From Trifolium pratense (taxonomy: Eukaryota > Streptophyta > Magnoliopsida > Fabales > Fabaceae), in assembly GCF_020283565.1 (NCBI RefSeq), contig NC_060062.1, positions 50,242,439 to 50,306,438 on the forward strand: a stretch of DNA of 64,000 bases. Reading direction: 5' to 3'. Below, piece by piece: positions 22,665 through 37,906 of the stretch; position 1 is the stretch's first letter; each line of letters begins with the position of its first letter. The notes below the pieces were generated by a model. It made no database searches, was not told where the DNA came from, and saw only the letters and a program-made list of their open reading frames with translations. Made by a program: the position numbers and the translations under genes.

Positions 22665-23565
22665 TTAATATGTATCATCATAATGTAAAGCTAAAGCATA
22701 AAAATATTCCAATTTATTTTCAATAAGTTACTAATTAATCTCATTCATAGCATATGTTACATTATAATTATTATTAATTTCATTATGTTACTATTTAATT
22801 TGCATTATAAAATTTTAGTACGTTACATTATATTAGTATTAATAAAAATAATTGGAATTATCTTTTATTAGACTGTGTTTAGTATGTTTATCTAATTATT
22901 TGCTTAATTTTATTATTTGATGATAGTATATATCAATGATAAATGAATGAAAAATCATTCCCAGAAGTGAATGTAGTAACACACGATTATCATGAAGAAA
23001 AAAAAATTTGTGGTCATGGTCGTGGTAATAGTCATGACTGTGTTAATTTTAAAATTTCGGCTTCTCACTAGAAGTGAAAAAAATAATGAAAAAAAAAAGA
23101 GTAAAAAGTGGGCAAATTAGTTCCTGAAGAACTAAAGAAGAAAAAGGGAAAATCCAATTGAATGCACAAGGAATAAATTATTCTTAATCATTATGAAGAT
23201 CACTTGTGATATAGTTCTTGAAGAACTAATGCTTTAATAATAATGATCTCCGATGGATTACTCAAAGAATATGAATTTCCCGAACCATTGTTAATGAAAA
23301 ATTATTTGTATAGTTCTTGAAGAACTTAAAATTCAATATTAAAGCATTTCTTGTAGTATCGCTCAAGAACAATTTTTCATAATCAATGTTTATAAATATT
23401 GGTGGTATAATTCTTGAAGAACTAATATTTTAATTTCCCTAAAGATATAGTTCTTGAATAAGCAAAAGTTTAATATCAAGTATTTCAAAAGGATTGGAAA
23501 ATTGTAATTTTTCCATAGCCATTGTTGATAGAGATATATTGTTAAGTTCCTGAAGAACTTACAAA
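22040..23565 (+). repeat. Array of CTGAAG-centred short palindromes in the Copia leader and gag region
   Basis: About seventeen short dyads share the core CTGAAG or TTGAAG. One class is AGTTCCTGAAGAACT or AGTTCTTGAAGAACT (near 22173, 22289, 22389, 22469, 23119, 23212, 23312, 23409, 23545). Another is ATCCCTGAAGGAT (near 22129, 22240, 22329, 22539). Others are AATCCTGAAGATTC (near 22050, 22092) and GAATTCCAGAAGAATTC (22504). Many contain TTCnnGAA. They are irregularly spaced in otherwise AT-rich sequence, with no open frame. Confidence 0.75.
22619..22663. repeat. (TAA)n microsatellite
   Basis: About fifteen uninterrupted TAA trinucleotides lie inside the Copia element. Confidence 0.95.
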
Positions 23566-26500
23566 ATTTTACAACATGATTACAATCTATATGATATATT
23601 TGATCTTGGTATAAGGTGAACCAAAATTAAAAGGAAATCAATAGAAGAATTATTTATGTCTCTTGAATATGCTCTTGAAGTAGCAACTTTGAAAAAAACA
23701 AAGTTCAAGAATATTTTGTATATCCATTGTTGTACATACATTGGATGGATATTATTGATATATTAAACTCGTGATTGAATGCATGGTTCAAACGTTTTTT
23801 TTTTCTTCCTCTCATAATAATGATTATTCTTTGCTCTTAAAAAAAAAAAAAATATTCCTTGCAAACATAAATTGATTTTAATTATTCGGTTACATATTTA
23901 AATCAATTGATTGATTATAATTTTAAAATCTTTTAATTGTTACTATATTTTAATTTCTAATTCTACTAAAATCCACATAAACATTATTTTGTTATACTTT
24001 ATTTTTACTCTTTTAATTCTCATACAAATAAATTATTACTATTTTTTTATTGTGTTCCACCGAAAAGATTTTTTTTGTAGAAACATATTTGTTTAGGTTG
24101 AAAATATTCATCGATACTATTATTCATGAAAAATTAAATTTTATATTTGGTAGTACGAAAATTATTGAAGGCTCCAGAAGAGACAATACATTGTTATATC
24201 GAGAAACAAAGTTGCACTTTGCTAATATATTTTATATTTTAAGTCTTAAAGAAATTTGTTACCGAAAGATATTCACATAAATGAATATCATATTGAAACA
24301 AGAAATGACAGAAATATTTTATCTCTATATTACGAGACATGTTATCAACTTTTGTCTCTAGTTTGTGGTGTACTTATGATATTAGTGCAATTTAAGCACA
24401 TGTTCAAGTAAACCAGAAGTTTACAAATAAATCATATTAATTTTATCATTGGCAAGATCAGTTGGGTCATTTCTGGTCTATTATGAAGCGAAAAATTTCT
24501 ATGAATATGTATTGAATGACCAGAAGTTCATTCAATCTAACACTTTTTGTGTATTACTAGTTCCCGAAGAAAATTGATAAATTTAATAAACGAGCGTCTC
24601 TTATTTTATATATAAGGTGATATTTATAAATCAATACACCGATCATGTGGACCAATTAAATTTCTATAATTTTAATTGATGCATCAACTAAATGATCACA
24701 TGTATGTTAGTTATCAACTCACAACCAAAAGTTTGTGAGATTATTTTTGAGAGCTCATTATGTATATATTATTCTAGAAAGTATTTGATAAGTATCATAT
24801 GTTAATTGAAATTTATACCGAACATCTTGTAGAATATGTTCATACAAACAAAAATAATAATGGACTTGAAGATCCATTCTTTAGACGTCTAAAGTTAATT
24901 ACATGATCGATACTTATGAGATCAATACTTCTATGTTCTATTTTATATTTTGGGAACATTTAAATATATATGTTGAGATATTGATTCGCTCAAGCCAATA
25001 AGTTATTATACGAAAGTCTTCCCCCTAACTTGCAATTAAGTTTAGTTTTATACTCTAATATTTTTCATATAAGCATTTTTGGATGTGTTGGTATGTTCCA
25101 ATTGCTCCAATATAATGCAATACGATGAATTATTAAAGAATATTGGGAAAATATATTTGATACAACTCTTCATCCCTTATAAATTATATTGAGCCAATAG
25201 GGACTTGTTTATAGCCCAGAAGGATAATTTTCAAGTGATGATGAATTAGTTTTCCCAATATTAGGGGGAGGGAATAAGCAGCTGAAAAATATGAACATGA
25301 AGTTCAAATGAATCACTTGAAATAAATAGTTATTATTATCTCATCTTGATCCTCATATAAAATAGATTGAACCAGATGTTCAAAAAATGTATCATTTGCA
25401 AAGTTTATGAAATCAACTATCAGCTGCTAATGCTCCAATCAAAATGGATGTCCCTATTGGACAATCTTATATTGCAAATGAATTTTAACCACCCTGTAGC
25501 GTGGTAGGTCAGTCGGTTCCAAAGATTAAAATCCTCAAATAAGAAAAGGAGCTAAAAAGAAAGATGACCCAAGTGAGGATATGAAAAGATTATTTGACAT
25601 AATTATCTGGTACCTGAAATTTATGAAAATAAAGAGATCTCGACGAATTATGTCATGAATGGAATACGATGAAACCGAAAGAAAAATCAACGTTGACGAT
25701 GTTTATTTATATAATATAGCGCTATATATGATAAGAAATAATGAGGATCATAAATCAATGTCTATTAAGGATTATAGACAATGAAATGATTGACTAAATA
25801 GATAGACGCAATTGATACAAAATTAAACTAGCTTTGCAAAGCGGAATGTTTTTGGACCAATAGTCCATTCCATCTGCAGATGGAAATAATTCGATATGAA
25901 TAAATTTTCAAGAGAAAAATAATGAAAATCAAATATTTAGAGTTTGAATTGTTATTCAAGTATATTGATAAATGTCTATAATTGATTTTCAAGAAGCATA
26001 TTCACCTAAAGTGAATTCCAAAACTTCTTTGTAATTAATTAAGTTGAGTAGCATATGAAATACTCAATTTATGTGAAATATGTGTTTTAACGTATTTGAC
26101 TAGCTCACTTGATAATGATGATTATATGAAAATCCCAGAAGGATTTAATTTTCGTAAGACACATATATATTGGAGAGATGACTTAATAAAGATGAATAAG
26201 TCTCCTTATATACTCGAGCAACATCTATATGCATGTTGAATATTTCCAAGTGAGAAATATGAAAATGACAATTTGTTCATTTTAAGAAAATATTTGGCAA
26301 TAAATTTGTTTAAAATTGTATCATCAAGAGACTCCCAAAGAGCTTGAGATATTGTCATTTATTACAAAATAAGTATTTGAAGAATATTTTGTGAATCATG
26401 AAGCTTATATACAAAAGGTTCTAAAATGATTCTATAAGATCAATTACGTACCCTAATTTTTGTAAGATCGTCGATGTAAACAAATGCCATTTTAGAGTTC

Positions 26501-27239
26501 GAGTAAATGGTGAAGAACTAATTGGTCCTGAAGCACCACATTTTGGTTCTAATGAGGACAAATACATTGTTAACCTATTATTTGTTGTCAATATATCATC
26601 AAGTATATACTTTGCTATTTTAGATATGCAGGTAATTTGTTTAATCCTCGTAAAGGTATAGATCACAAACAAACTATATGTTCACATGAAGAAGTACAAT
26701 TACTCATGGAGATCTATGAAACAAATAACAATAACAATCTCATGAAAGAAAATGATGAGGAAAGATGAGCACTATAGAAGATAAATCAAGAATGTGATTT
26801 GGTTGAAGTATATGATTCATCAGATACAAGAATTTGTGATTTTTCTTCTAAAGGGTTCTTGCAACGATTCAACATGAAGATAATGTCGCACAAACTACAT
26901 ATTTGGAGAAGAGTATATGATCAAGAAGATAAGACAGGTCTTTCTACAAAGTCAACTTCAAGTAAAACTTTTGAGCAACTACTACAACTACATAAGATTA
27001 TTTGAGTTTCTTCGTCTCATATACAATTGTCTTTATGAGGGGGAGATATAAATATGTTCTGCACTCTTTTTCCCTTCACCGTGGTTTTGTCCCACTGGGT
27101 TTTCCTGGTAAGGTTTTTAACGAGGCAGTTCACACACAAAAGATGTTGTACTCTTTTTCCTTCACTATGATTTTTCCCACTGGGTTTTTAATAGTAAGGT
27201 TTTAATGAGGCATATCATCGATGAACATCCAAGGGGGAG

Positions 27240-27436
27240 TGTTATGAATAATATAGATGTGGATGTCCATTTGTCTAGGCCCATATTCTTGGCCCATGTA
27301 ATCTCCTATATATATGACTATCTCACAATGTAAAACACACACCTTGAATAGAACAATACAATAGTCTATTCCTTTCTCTTCTCCCTTTCTCTCCTTCTTC
27401 TCTATTCTAGTTATTCTCTAGAAATAGTTCATAACA
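27240..27436 (+). repeat. 3' LTR of the Copia element
   Basis: 197 bp, apparently identical to the 5' LTR. It is preceded by two tandem copies of a TACTCTTTTTCC...CACTGGGTTTT...AAGGTTTT segment (about 27055-27205) that is typical of the 3' untranslated part of this kind of Copia element. Confidence 0.9.
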
Positions 27437-27570
27437 ATTTTAGATATTTTTAATAATAATTAAGAGAAGTTGATAAATTTTCAATAAAAATATGGATTTT
27501 TTTTAGAGGTGCCACATCATCACAATGAAGGCCTATGAGCAATTCAACCTTCCTTTTACTAGTAAAAGAT

Positions 27571-28800
27571 TTATAAAAGATTTATAAGTGAAACATAGAC
27601 AACATACAAGTTTTTTTGGGCAACCATGTTATTTGTGCAGAATATATATTGACTTTGTCAATGAGTAATCTACAATGGAGAATTTGGTTAATAACCTTTA
27701 GTCAGGTTTGTCCATTCAACCATATTTTCTTTCATCGACAAAACTCAAACTCTAGGCCCTGTTTAAGGAATCAGAGATCAATTCTACTCGAACCAATGTA
27801 ATACTGGTTTTATGTTTAGTTAGTTCATGTTTAGTTACACGAGTTCAGTTTCACATGTATTTTTCTTTGTAAAAAAATATATTAGATAAGGGGACATGCC
27901 CTCATATAATCACCGATCTTATTAACATTTTGTGCAATCAAATTTACACATAGCATATTTACTACAAAATTTTGGTCTTGAATCCAAGTCACATGTGAGC
28001 GGAAGAACCAACCATTATATGTCAAAAATTGCAGTTACCAAGCGAAAAAAAAAAAGACATGCTATAAAAAGAAGTTTGAGAACTCAAGTTTGAATCTTAG
28101 CGGTGAGCAGTTTTACCCACACGGGAGACTGATAACTAAAGCATGAAATTATGCTCAATCTAATCGACTTACTAATTATAGAGTTTGAGGTGGGATACTC
28201 TCCAGTCTCCATATTTTCTCTCCATTTTCCCTCTTCATTATTATGATTGCTTCCAAAATAAAATATATATAAACGGTCTAACCCAACTTGTTTTGGAACA
28301 TTTTATTGACCAGGGATCATGTATGTTGTATTGTCTAGAGGTTTAGATTAATACTATGTAAATACTAGGTTTTGTGTTTAAGGGATTTATAGTTTACTGA
28401 ATTGGTAGTGTGAATTGGCACAATGCGTGATAAACTTGGGTGGATGCTTGAAATGTTGAAGTAAATCTATGAGATCTTGATAAAAATTGTGTAAATGTGG
28501 AAGTACTAGTACTCCTTCAAGCTTCTTTATTTGAATTGTTGTCAACCTCAAGTTCTAAAGGAGTGAAAAAAAAAGAAAAAAACAAACCATATTTGCAACC
28601 TTTTTTTCCCTATAGATTGATAACTAGGTGAAAATGCATGTTTACAGTAAGATGTATCATGGTGGGGTTTGTTATGCATTTATGCACCACCTTCATTGTA
28701 TCTGCCACAGTCTCTATTGAGGCAGCCACACCCACACCATTTATTTTGTCATCTAAACACAGTCAAATCACTGTTCAAGAGCCATCACCTTACCAACAAC
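27571..28800. other. Spacer, possible SINE remnant, unknown short frame
   Basis: Near 28075-28150, GAGAACTCAAGTTTGAATCTTAGCGG has a weak B-box look. From 28668 a + frame begins MVGFVMHLCTTFIVSATVSI and could resemble a signal peptide, but it runs into the repeat at 28815 and ends at 28943. It matches no family I recognise. I do not call a gene here. Confidence 0.3.
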
Positions 28801-28814
28801 TCCTAAAAGGGAGT

Positions 28815-28905
28815 TTCTTTTGCCACCTTACTATTTTCTCAAACATCCGCTACTTAAGTAGCGGACGACATTTTTTCTCAAATTTCTCATTTTTACTCAT
28901 CTGCT
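28815..28905. repeat. Dispersed repeat with perfect 20-bp palindrome, copy 2
   Basis: TCCGCTACTTAAGTAGCGGA (about 28845-28864) is a perfect 20-bp palindrome. It is flanked by TTTGCCACC upstream and by CTCAAATTTCTCATTTTTA downstream. It corresponds to the diverged copies at 15170-15330 and 61510-61615. Confidence 0.6.
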
Positions 28906-29155
28906 GCTTTTATTTTTTCTTTTTAAGAAGAAAAAAAGCATAGGCAAAAGAAGGTCTCCTAAAATAGGTTAATTATAAGCTACATTTCTTGTTGTATGAC
29001 AGAAAAATATCTGTTTACAGCGGGTAATATTTCCATCATTATAACTTGGGATCCAACATGTGCATATCACTCATTGAGACCCTTCGTAAATCTTATGTTT
29101 AAAACATGACTTACATAAACACATCACATATATGTAATAAAAAAAGCATGTAAAT

Positions 29156-29298
29156 ATGTCCCATAAGTCATAGCTTAACTGGCAAAATTGCCGAAATTGT
29201 TAGGCCGGACGTCGTGACACGGGTTCGAACCCGGGATCTCACAATTATTTATAAGTTTAATTTTAGTGGATTATCACTTCATCTAAGACAAAAAAAAA
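29156..29298 (+). mobile_element. tRNA-derived SINE with target duplication
   Basis: The head has an A box TAGCTTAACTGG (29171-29182) and a B box within GGGTTCGAACCCG (29221-29233), then a tail ending in poly-A. The flanks repeat GCATGTAAATA (29146-29156 and 29299-29309) preceded by A-runs on both sides, as expected for poly-A-primed insertion. It belongs to a different SINE family from the 4640 element, judging by the head sequence. Confidence 0.75.
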
Positions 29299-29309
29299 GC
29301 ATGTAAATA

Positions 29310-30077
29310 CTAATTGTAACAGTAACTGATAACTCTGTCAAAGAAAAAAGTAACTGATAACTAATAAACCTAAACTAACATTATGTATATCTCTTGATAG
29401 TGAACTATAGTATGTACATTGCATGAATAAGCAACTTCAACAAAGTATAATATGAAGTTCTAATTTGACACCATAACATAATTGCCTTATATTAATTAAA
29501 AAGTTACCCTTGCCCAGTAAATTAGTATTATCAAATAAAATATTTGTCAAGAAATAATAGTATGCTGGAGGTGGTGTTCGGCTCACCTTTAAACAAGTTT
29601 GTTTTCGAGCCTAACTTTAAAGTGTTACCAACCAACAAAAAATTAGATTCTAGGAAAGAATGAAACAGCTCACACTGACTATTGAACAACCAAATGACAA
29701 CTAAGGGAAACTAGAAATCATTGCACAGAACAATCATTATAACGAAATACAAAACAACTTAGATATTATATATATATCTTCAAGCAAACAAGGTAGTCGT
29801 CCTAACTGGGATATTCCAGTCTATTAATACATAAAACGTAACTTAAGAAAAAGGTGGGAACCATGAAATGCAAATTTGACAATTAGAATTCACAATAATT
29901 CCAAGAAAGAAAAGCATCAACCACCTTATACTTCAAGGAGATCTAGAGTATGTTAGACGAACGAACACCCACATAGACTCCAACTTCTTCAACAGCATTG
30001 GAATGAAAAAAAGGAAGAAGAGGAGAGAAATACATGTCGGGGAAATGGTTGTCAAATTTTAAGACCGACCTAGAAAA
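29310..30077. other. Spacer and ROP 3' flank
   Basis: No gene was seen. The last few hundred bases before 30078 should include the ROP 3' UTR, since the gene is on the minus strand. Confidence 0.4.
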
Positions 30078-35070
<4,993 letters not shown>

Positions 35071-35074
35071 CAGC

Positions 35075-35112
35075 CACCGTGGGCTCGAACCCACGGCCAC
35101 AAGATTAAGAGC
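35075..35112 (-). pseudogene. 3' half of a tRNA-Lys(CTT)
   Basis: The minus strand reads CTCTTAATCTTGTGG, then a T arm CGTGGGTTCGAGCCCACG. This corresponds to the anticodon loop (CTT), the 3' anticodon stem, the variable loop and the T arm of plant tRNA-Lys. The D arm and 5' acceptor strand are absent, being replaced by unrelated AT-rich sequence. It could be a truncated tRNA gene or the remnant of a tRNA-Lys-headed SINE. Confidence 0.55.
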
Positions 35113-35817
35113 AAGTGTTAATTGCAAATTCTCTTCTATATATATCCTTACCGCAAATCACTACGGTGGAAAATAGATACTTAAAAATCATTAAAAATTT
35201 TGAGGACAATCGATGTCGTCAACTTTATGTACGTAAGCATATAGTTTCTTTCTCGTCCTTTGGACCGATACTCAGCGTTGATTTGGCGAAACCAATAAAA
35301 AATGAACACAAATTGAAATTTGACTTTTGAAATACTAACTTCGTTATGTTTTTGACAAATCGGCTTCCATTGAATTTTGAAACATTTTAATGTATGAGAC
35401 AACTCTCCACTCTAAAAATCACCCTAACGAATTAGTTCGATTCTTCTAAGCTGCTCTTATGGTTGACTAAACTAAACCATGAACAATCCTACTGTTGACA
35501 CATCCTAGTGTTCTACTTAGTTTGAGAGGTGAATTTCAACATGCAATTAAGCAACCATGTTATTAGTTGCCGTAAAAGAACCAAAAGTCTGTTTATTGGT
35601 ATGGGCATGCAGGGATGGTATATGTGAAAAACTATGATAACAATAAGGTCTTTAGAAGATGAGTTTGTTAGAGGTAGTGGTGCTTGTAGAGGGAATTAAT
35701 AGGGCGTGGTTTTTAGAACTTGAGACTAGAGGCATTTATTTGGAAGCATCTAACGCACGACATTCTTTAATGTGCAAATAAGTGGATGAACTCCCCTGTT
35801 AGAATTTTAGTCTGAGT

Positions 35818-36217
35818 CTATGTAGCATGGATACTCCTAAAATGGTGAAGTACCCGTACCGGGTACGTATCAGTACCAGATATTTCATGATACTCGTATG
35901 GTACGCACCGATTCCGTACCCATTTTTATTTGGTTGATTTATAATGATGAATACGGAAAAAACATATTGGCTGTTGAAAAATTTCTTAAAATATTATAAT
36001 TTTTTATTATATTTCAATTATCTCTCATTTTTTATGAAAATAGTTCAGACGATAGACAAAAAAAATTAAATCTTCAAATCATGATGATAATAATTCACTT
36101 AAAAATAGTTTTTCTAATATTTTATACTAACGTACTCGTACCTTAAATTTTCTAAAAATATCGTACCGCGTACCAGTACCGGTACCGGATACCGTACCCG
36201 TACCTAGGCAAACATAG
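35818..36217. mobile_element. GTACC-rich MITE, possibly hAT
   Basis: The left end CTATGTAGCATGGATAC and the complement of the right end CTATGTTTGCCTAGGTAC form an imperfect TIR. Flanking octamers GTCTGAGT and GTCTCAAT agree at 6 of 8. Both arms are dense in GTACC/GGTAC motifs (CCCGTACCGGGTAC on the left, TACCGGTACCGGATACC on the right) around an AT-rich centre. There is no coding potential. Confidence 0.5.
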
Positions 36218-37820
36218 GTCTCAATCTAAATTAACCATTGCATAATAAGCTTCATTGTTCAATTTATAATTTGTTTTTAGGTTATGGAGAATTTTAATAC
36301 AACTCTCTTATGTACACGACTGAACATCTTAATCCGAGTGATTCGATAGTGGTGACTTGATAGCTGATAAACCAACATATCTAGACCATAATAATATCAT
36401 ATTGTAGAAATTATATTTAATCTAACTCAACTCTTACAAAATTCATTAGATTTGCCTCGATCCATTTGTAAATTCATTTTTTTAGTCTTTCCTCATTTAA
36501 TGTGGGACTATTCATATTTTCTCTGGCCTTATTTATAAAAAAAAATTACTGCCTAACAATGAATTGTTTTTTGTTTATACAAAGTTAAAGGGAGTAGCTA
36601 TCTAATTATAAGACAGCATCAATGCATGAATACATGTAGAAATGTAGATATATTTAGGGTCCAATAGTTTCTTGATGTGATTATTCCCGAAACTTAGTTG
36701 TTAGATATTTAAGAAATTATTGGAGGGGTCGAAGTTCGAATCTTGAATGCTTCACTTCTCCACACACTGTTTAGTTGTTGGCTCTTAAATAAAATTGTTA
36801 CTTCTATTACTAAAATTTTGAGTGGGTAAAAGTTCGATTATATCATAACTTTTTTTTTAAAAAAAAATTGTCACATTTATTCATCCAAAATCATAGTAAT
36901 GGAATTTTCCTTTTTTATTTAAGAAATAAATGAGCCCTCTTTTTCTACAAAAAAGAAAAAAAATTGAGGAAAAAGAAGAATGTCAAAACCATTTTGTATT
37001 TTCATTAACTTCTTTTTCGGTGTCGGGTCTCAAACCGAATACTTCAAGACTGAAGAGATGAATTCTCAACCAAGTGACTTCTCGGAAGACAAGCTGTATT
37101 TTCCTTAATTTCATCCATTCGTATTTTAACTAAAAAGAAAACATCATTCACTATATTTGAGATCAACTCATTTTAATTATCTAGCATATTAGGAGTAATT
37201 ACTAATTGAATGTTTATATGTAATCTTTGTTAATTGAATGTTTATATGAAATCTTTGTTTCTTTGCATTTTCTTAATATAATTCAAGTAGTTTTTTTTTT
37301 TTTTTTTTTTTTTGGAATGAATAATTCAAGTAGACCATTAGAAGGTTCAATCACGTAATAATGGTTGGTGCATGAAAATCTAATGACTAAGCCACTCATC
37401 ATCATGTAACTTGCATATCTTGATTTGTTTTATTTTATTTTATCATCACAAACGGCACATTATTTTGATGCTATTATAACTTGCAAGAAATAGATAGAGT
37501 ATCCCTAATTTTTTTTAACCATGTTAATTGTGCGAATTATTCATCGACTTTGTCGATAACTAATATTTACCGAAAAATATAACTGACCACCTTTAACTTA
37601 GTCTTTCCTTGAGATCTTGCTTAAAGAATTCATTTTCAAATGTGGATAGAATATCCCTAAAATATTTACCAAAACTTATAATTGATAAAAAAAAAAATGT
37701 TGGGAATGAAATACAAATGTGCTATTTTATGTTATGTTTTTGGTTACAACATGATACACATGTGTTATTTAGAAGGTATCAAATTAAAAATACTATTACA
37801 CCCCCCTCCCAAAAGGTTTC
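36218..37820. other. AT-rich spacer with SINE-like scraps
   Basis: Near 36722-36760, GGTCGAAGTTCGAATCTTGA looks like a degenerate B box. A poly-T run of about 27 is near 37287. No gene is supported before the GDSL promoter. Confidence 0.4.
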
Positions 37821-37821
37821 C

Positions 37822-37828
37822 TATAAAT
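37822..37828 (+). promoter_or_regulatory. TATA box of GDSL gene 1
   Basis: TATAAAT lies 79 bp 5' of the ATG of the first GDSL gene. The other two GDSL genes have similarly placed TATA boxes (43636-43642; 47447-47453). Confidence 0.5.
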
Positions 37829-37906
37829 TGGGTACACCAAAAGTTGAAAATGTCATTAACTTCTTTCAAAAACATAAGTTGAGAAACCTTAGTCATAGAA
37901 ATTAAC

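Larger units (their letters stand above)
21689..27436 (+). mobile_element. Ty1/Copia LTR retrotransposon, recent insertion with dead coding region
   Basis: Two 197-bp LTRs (21689-21885 and 27240-27436) appear identical and start and end TGTTATGAA...TTCATAACA. A 5-bp target duplication ATTTT (21684-21688, 27437-27441) is confirmed by the empty site in the neighbouring duplicate. A polypurine tract (CCAAGGGGGAG) precedes the 3' LTR. The primer-binding region, CGTTATCAGCACGATAG, is not the usual TGGTATCAGAGC. Pol remnants run in Copia order. GAG-pre-integrase is EGSRRDNTLLYRETKLH (about 24160-24215), followed by YHIET, integrase C-terminal VFPILGG-like and YVP-like pieces near 25070-25270, a NYVM segment near 25640 and RT/RNase H scraps to about 26760. 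All are broken by stops, so the element cannot encode its own proteins. Confidence 0.9.
21195..27570. repeat. Tandem duplication, copy 2 (split by the Copia element)
   Basis: Copy 2 spans 21195-21688 and resumes at 27437-27570, ending in CCTTCCTTTTACTAGTAAAAG as in copy 1. Sequence shared with copy 1 is nearly identical, differing in poly-T length and a few substitutions. The interruption is exactly the LTR retrotransposon at 21689-27436. Confidence 0.9.

Noticed and set aside
28638..28943. Small secreted peptide gene
   Set aside because: The frame has a signal-peptide look but enters a dispersed repeat and lacks any recognised peptide motif, promoter or conserved cysteines.
35075..35112. 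Functional tRNA-Lys gene
   Set aside because: The D arm and 5' acceptor half are missing, so no cloverleaf can form.
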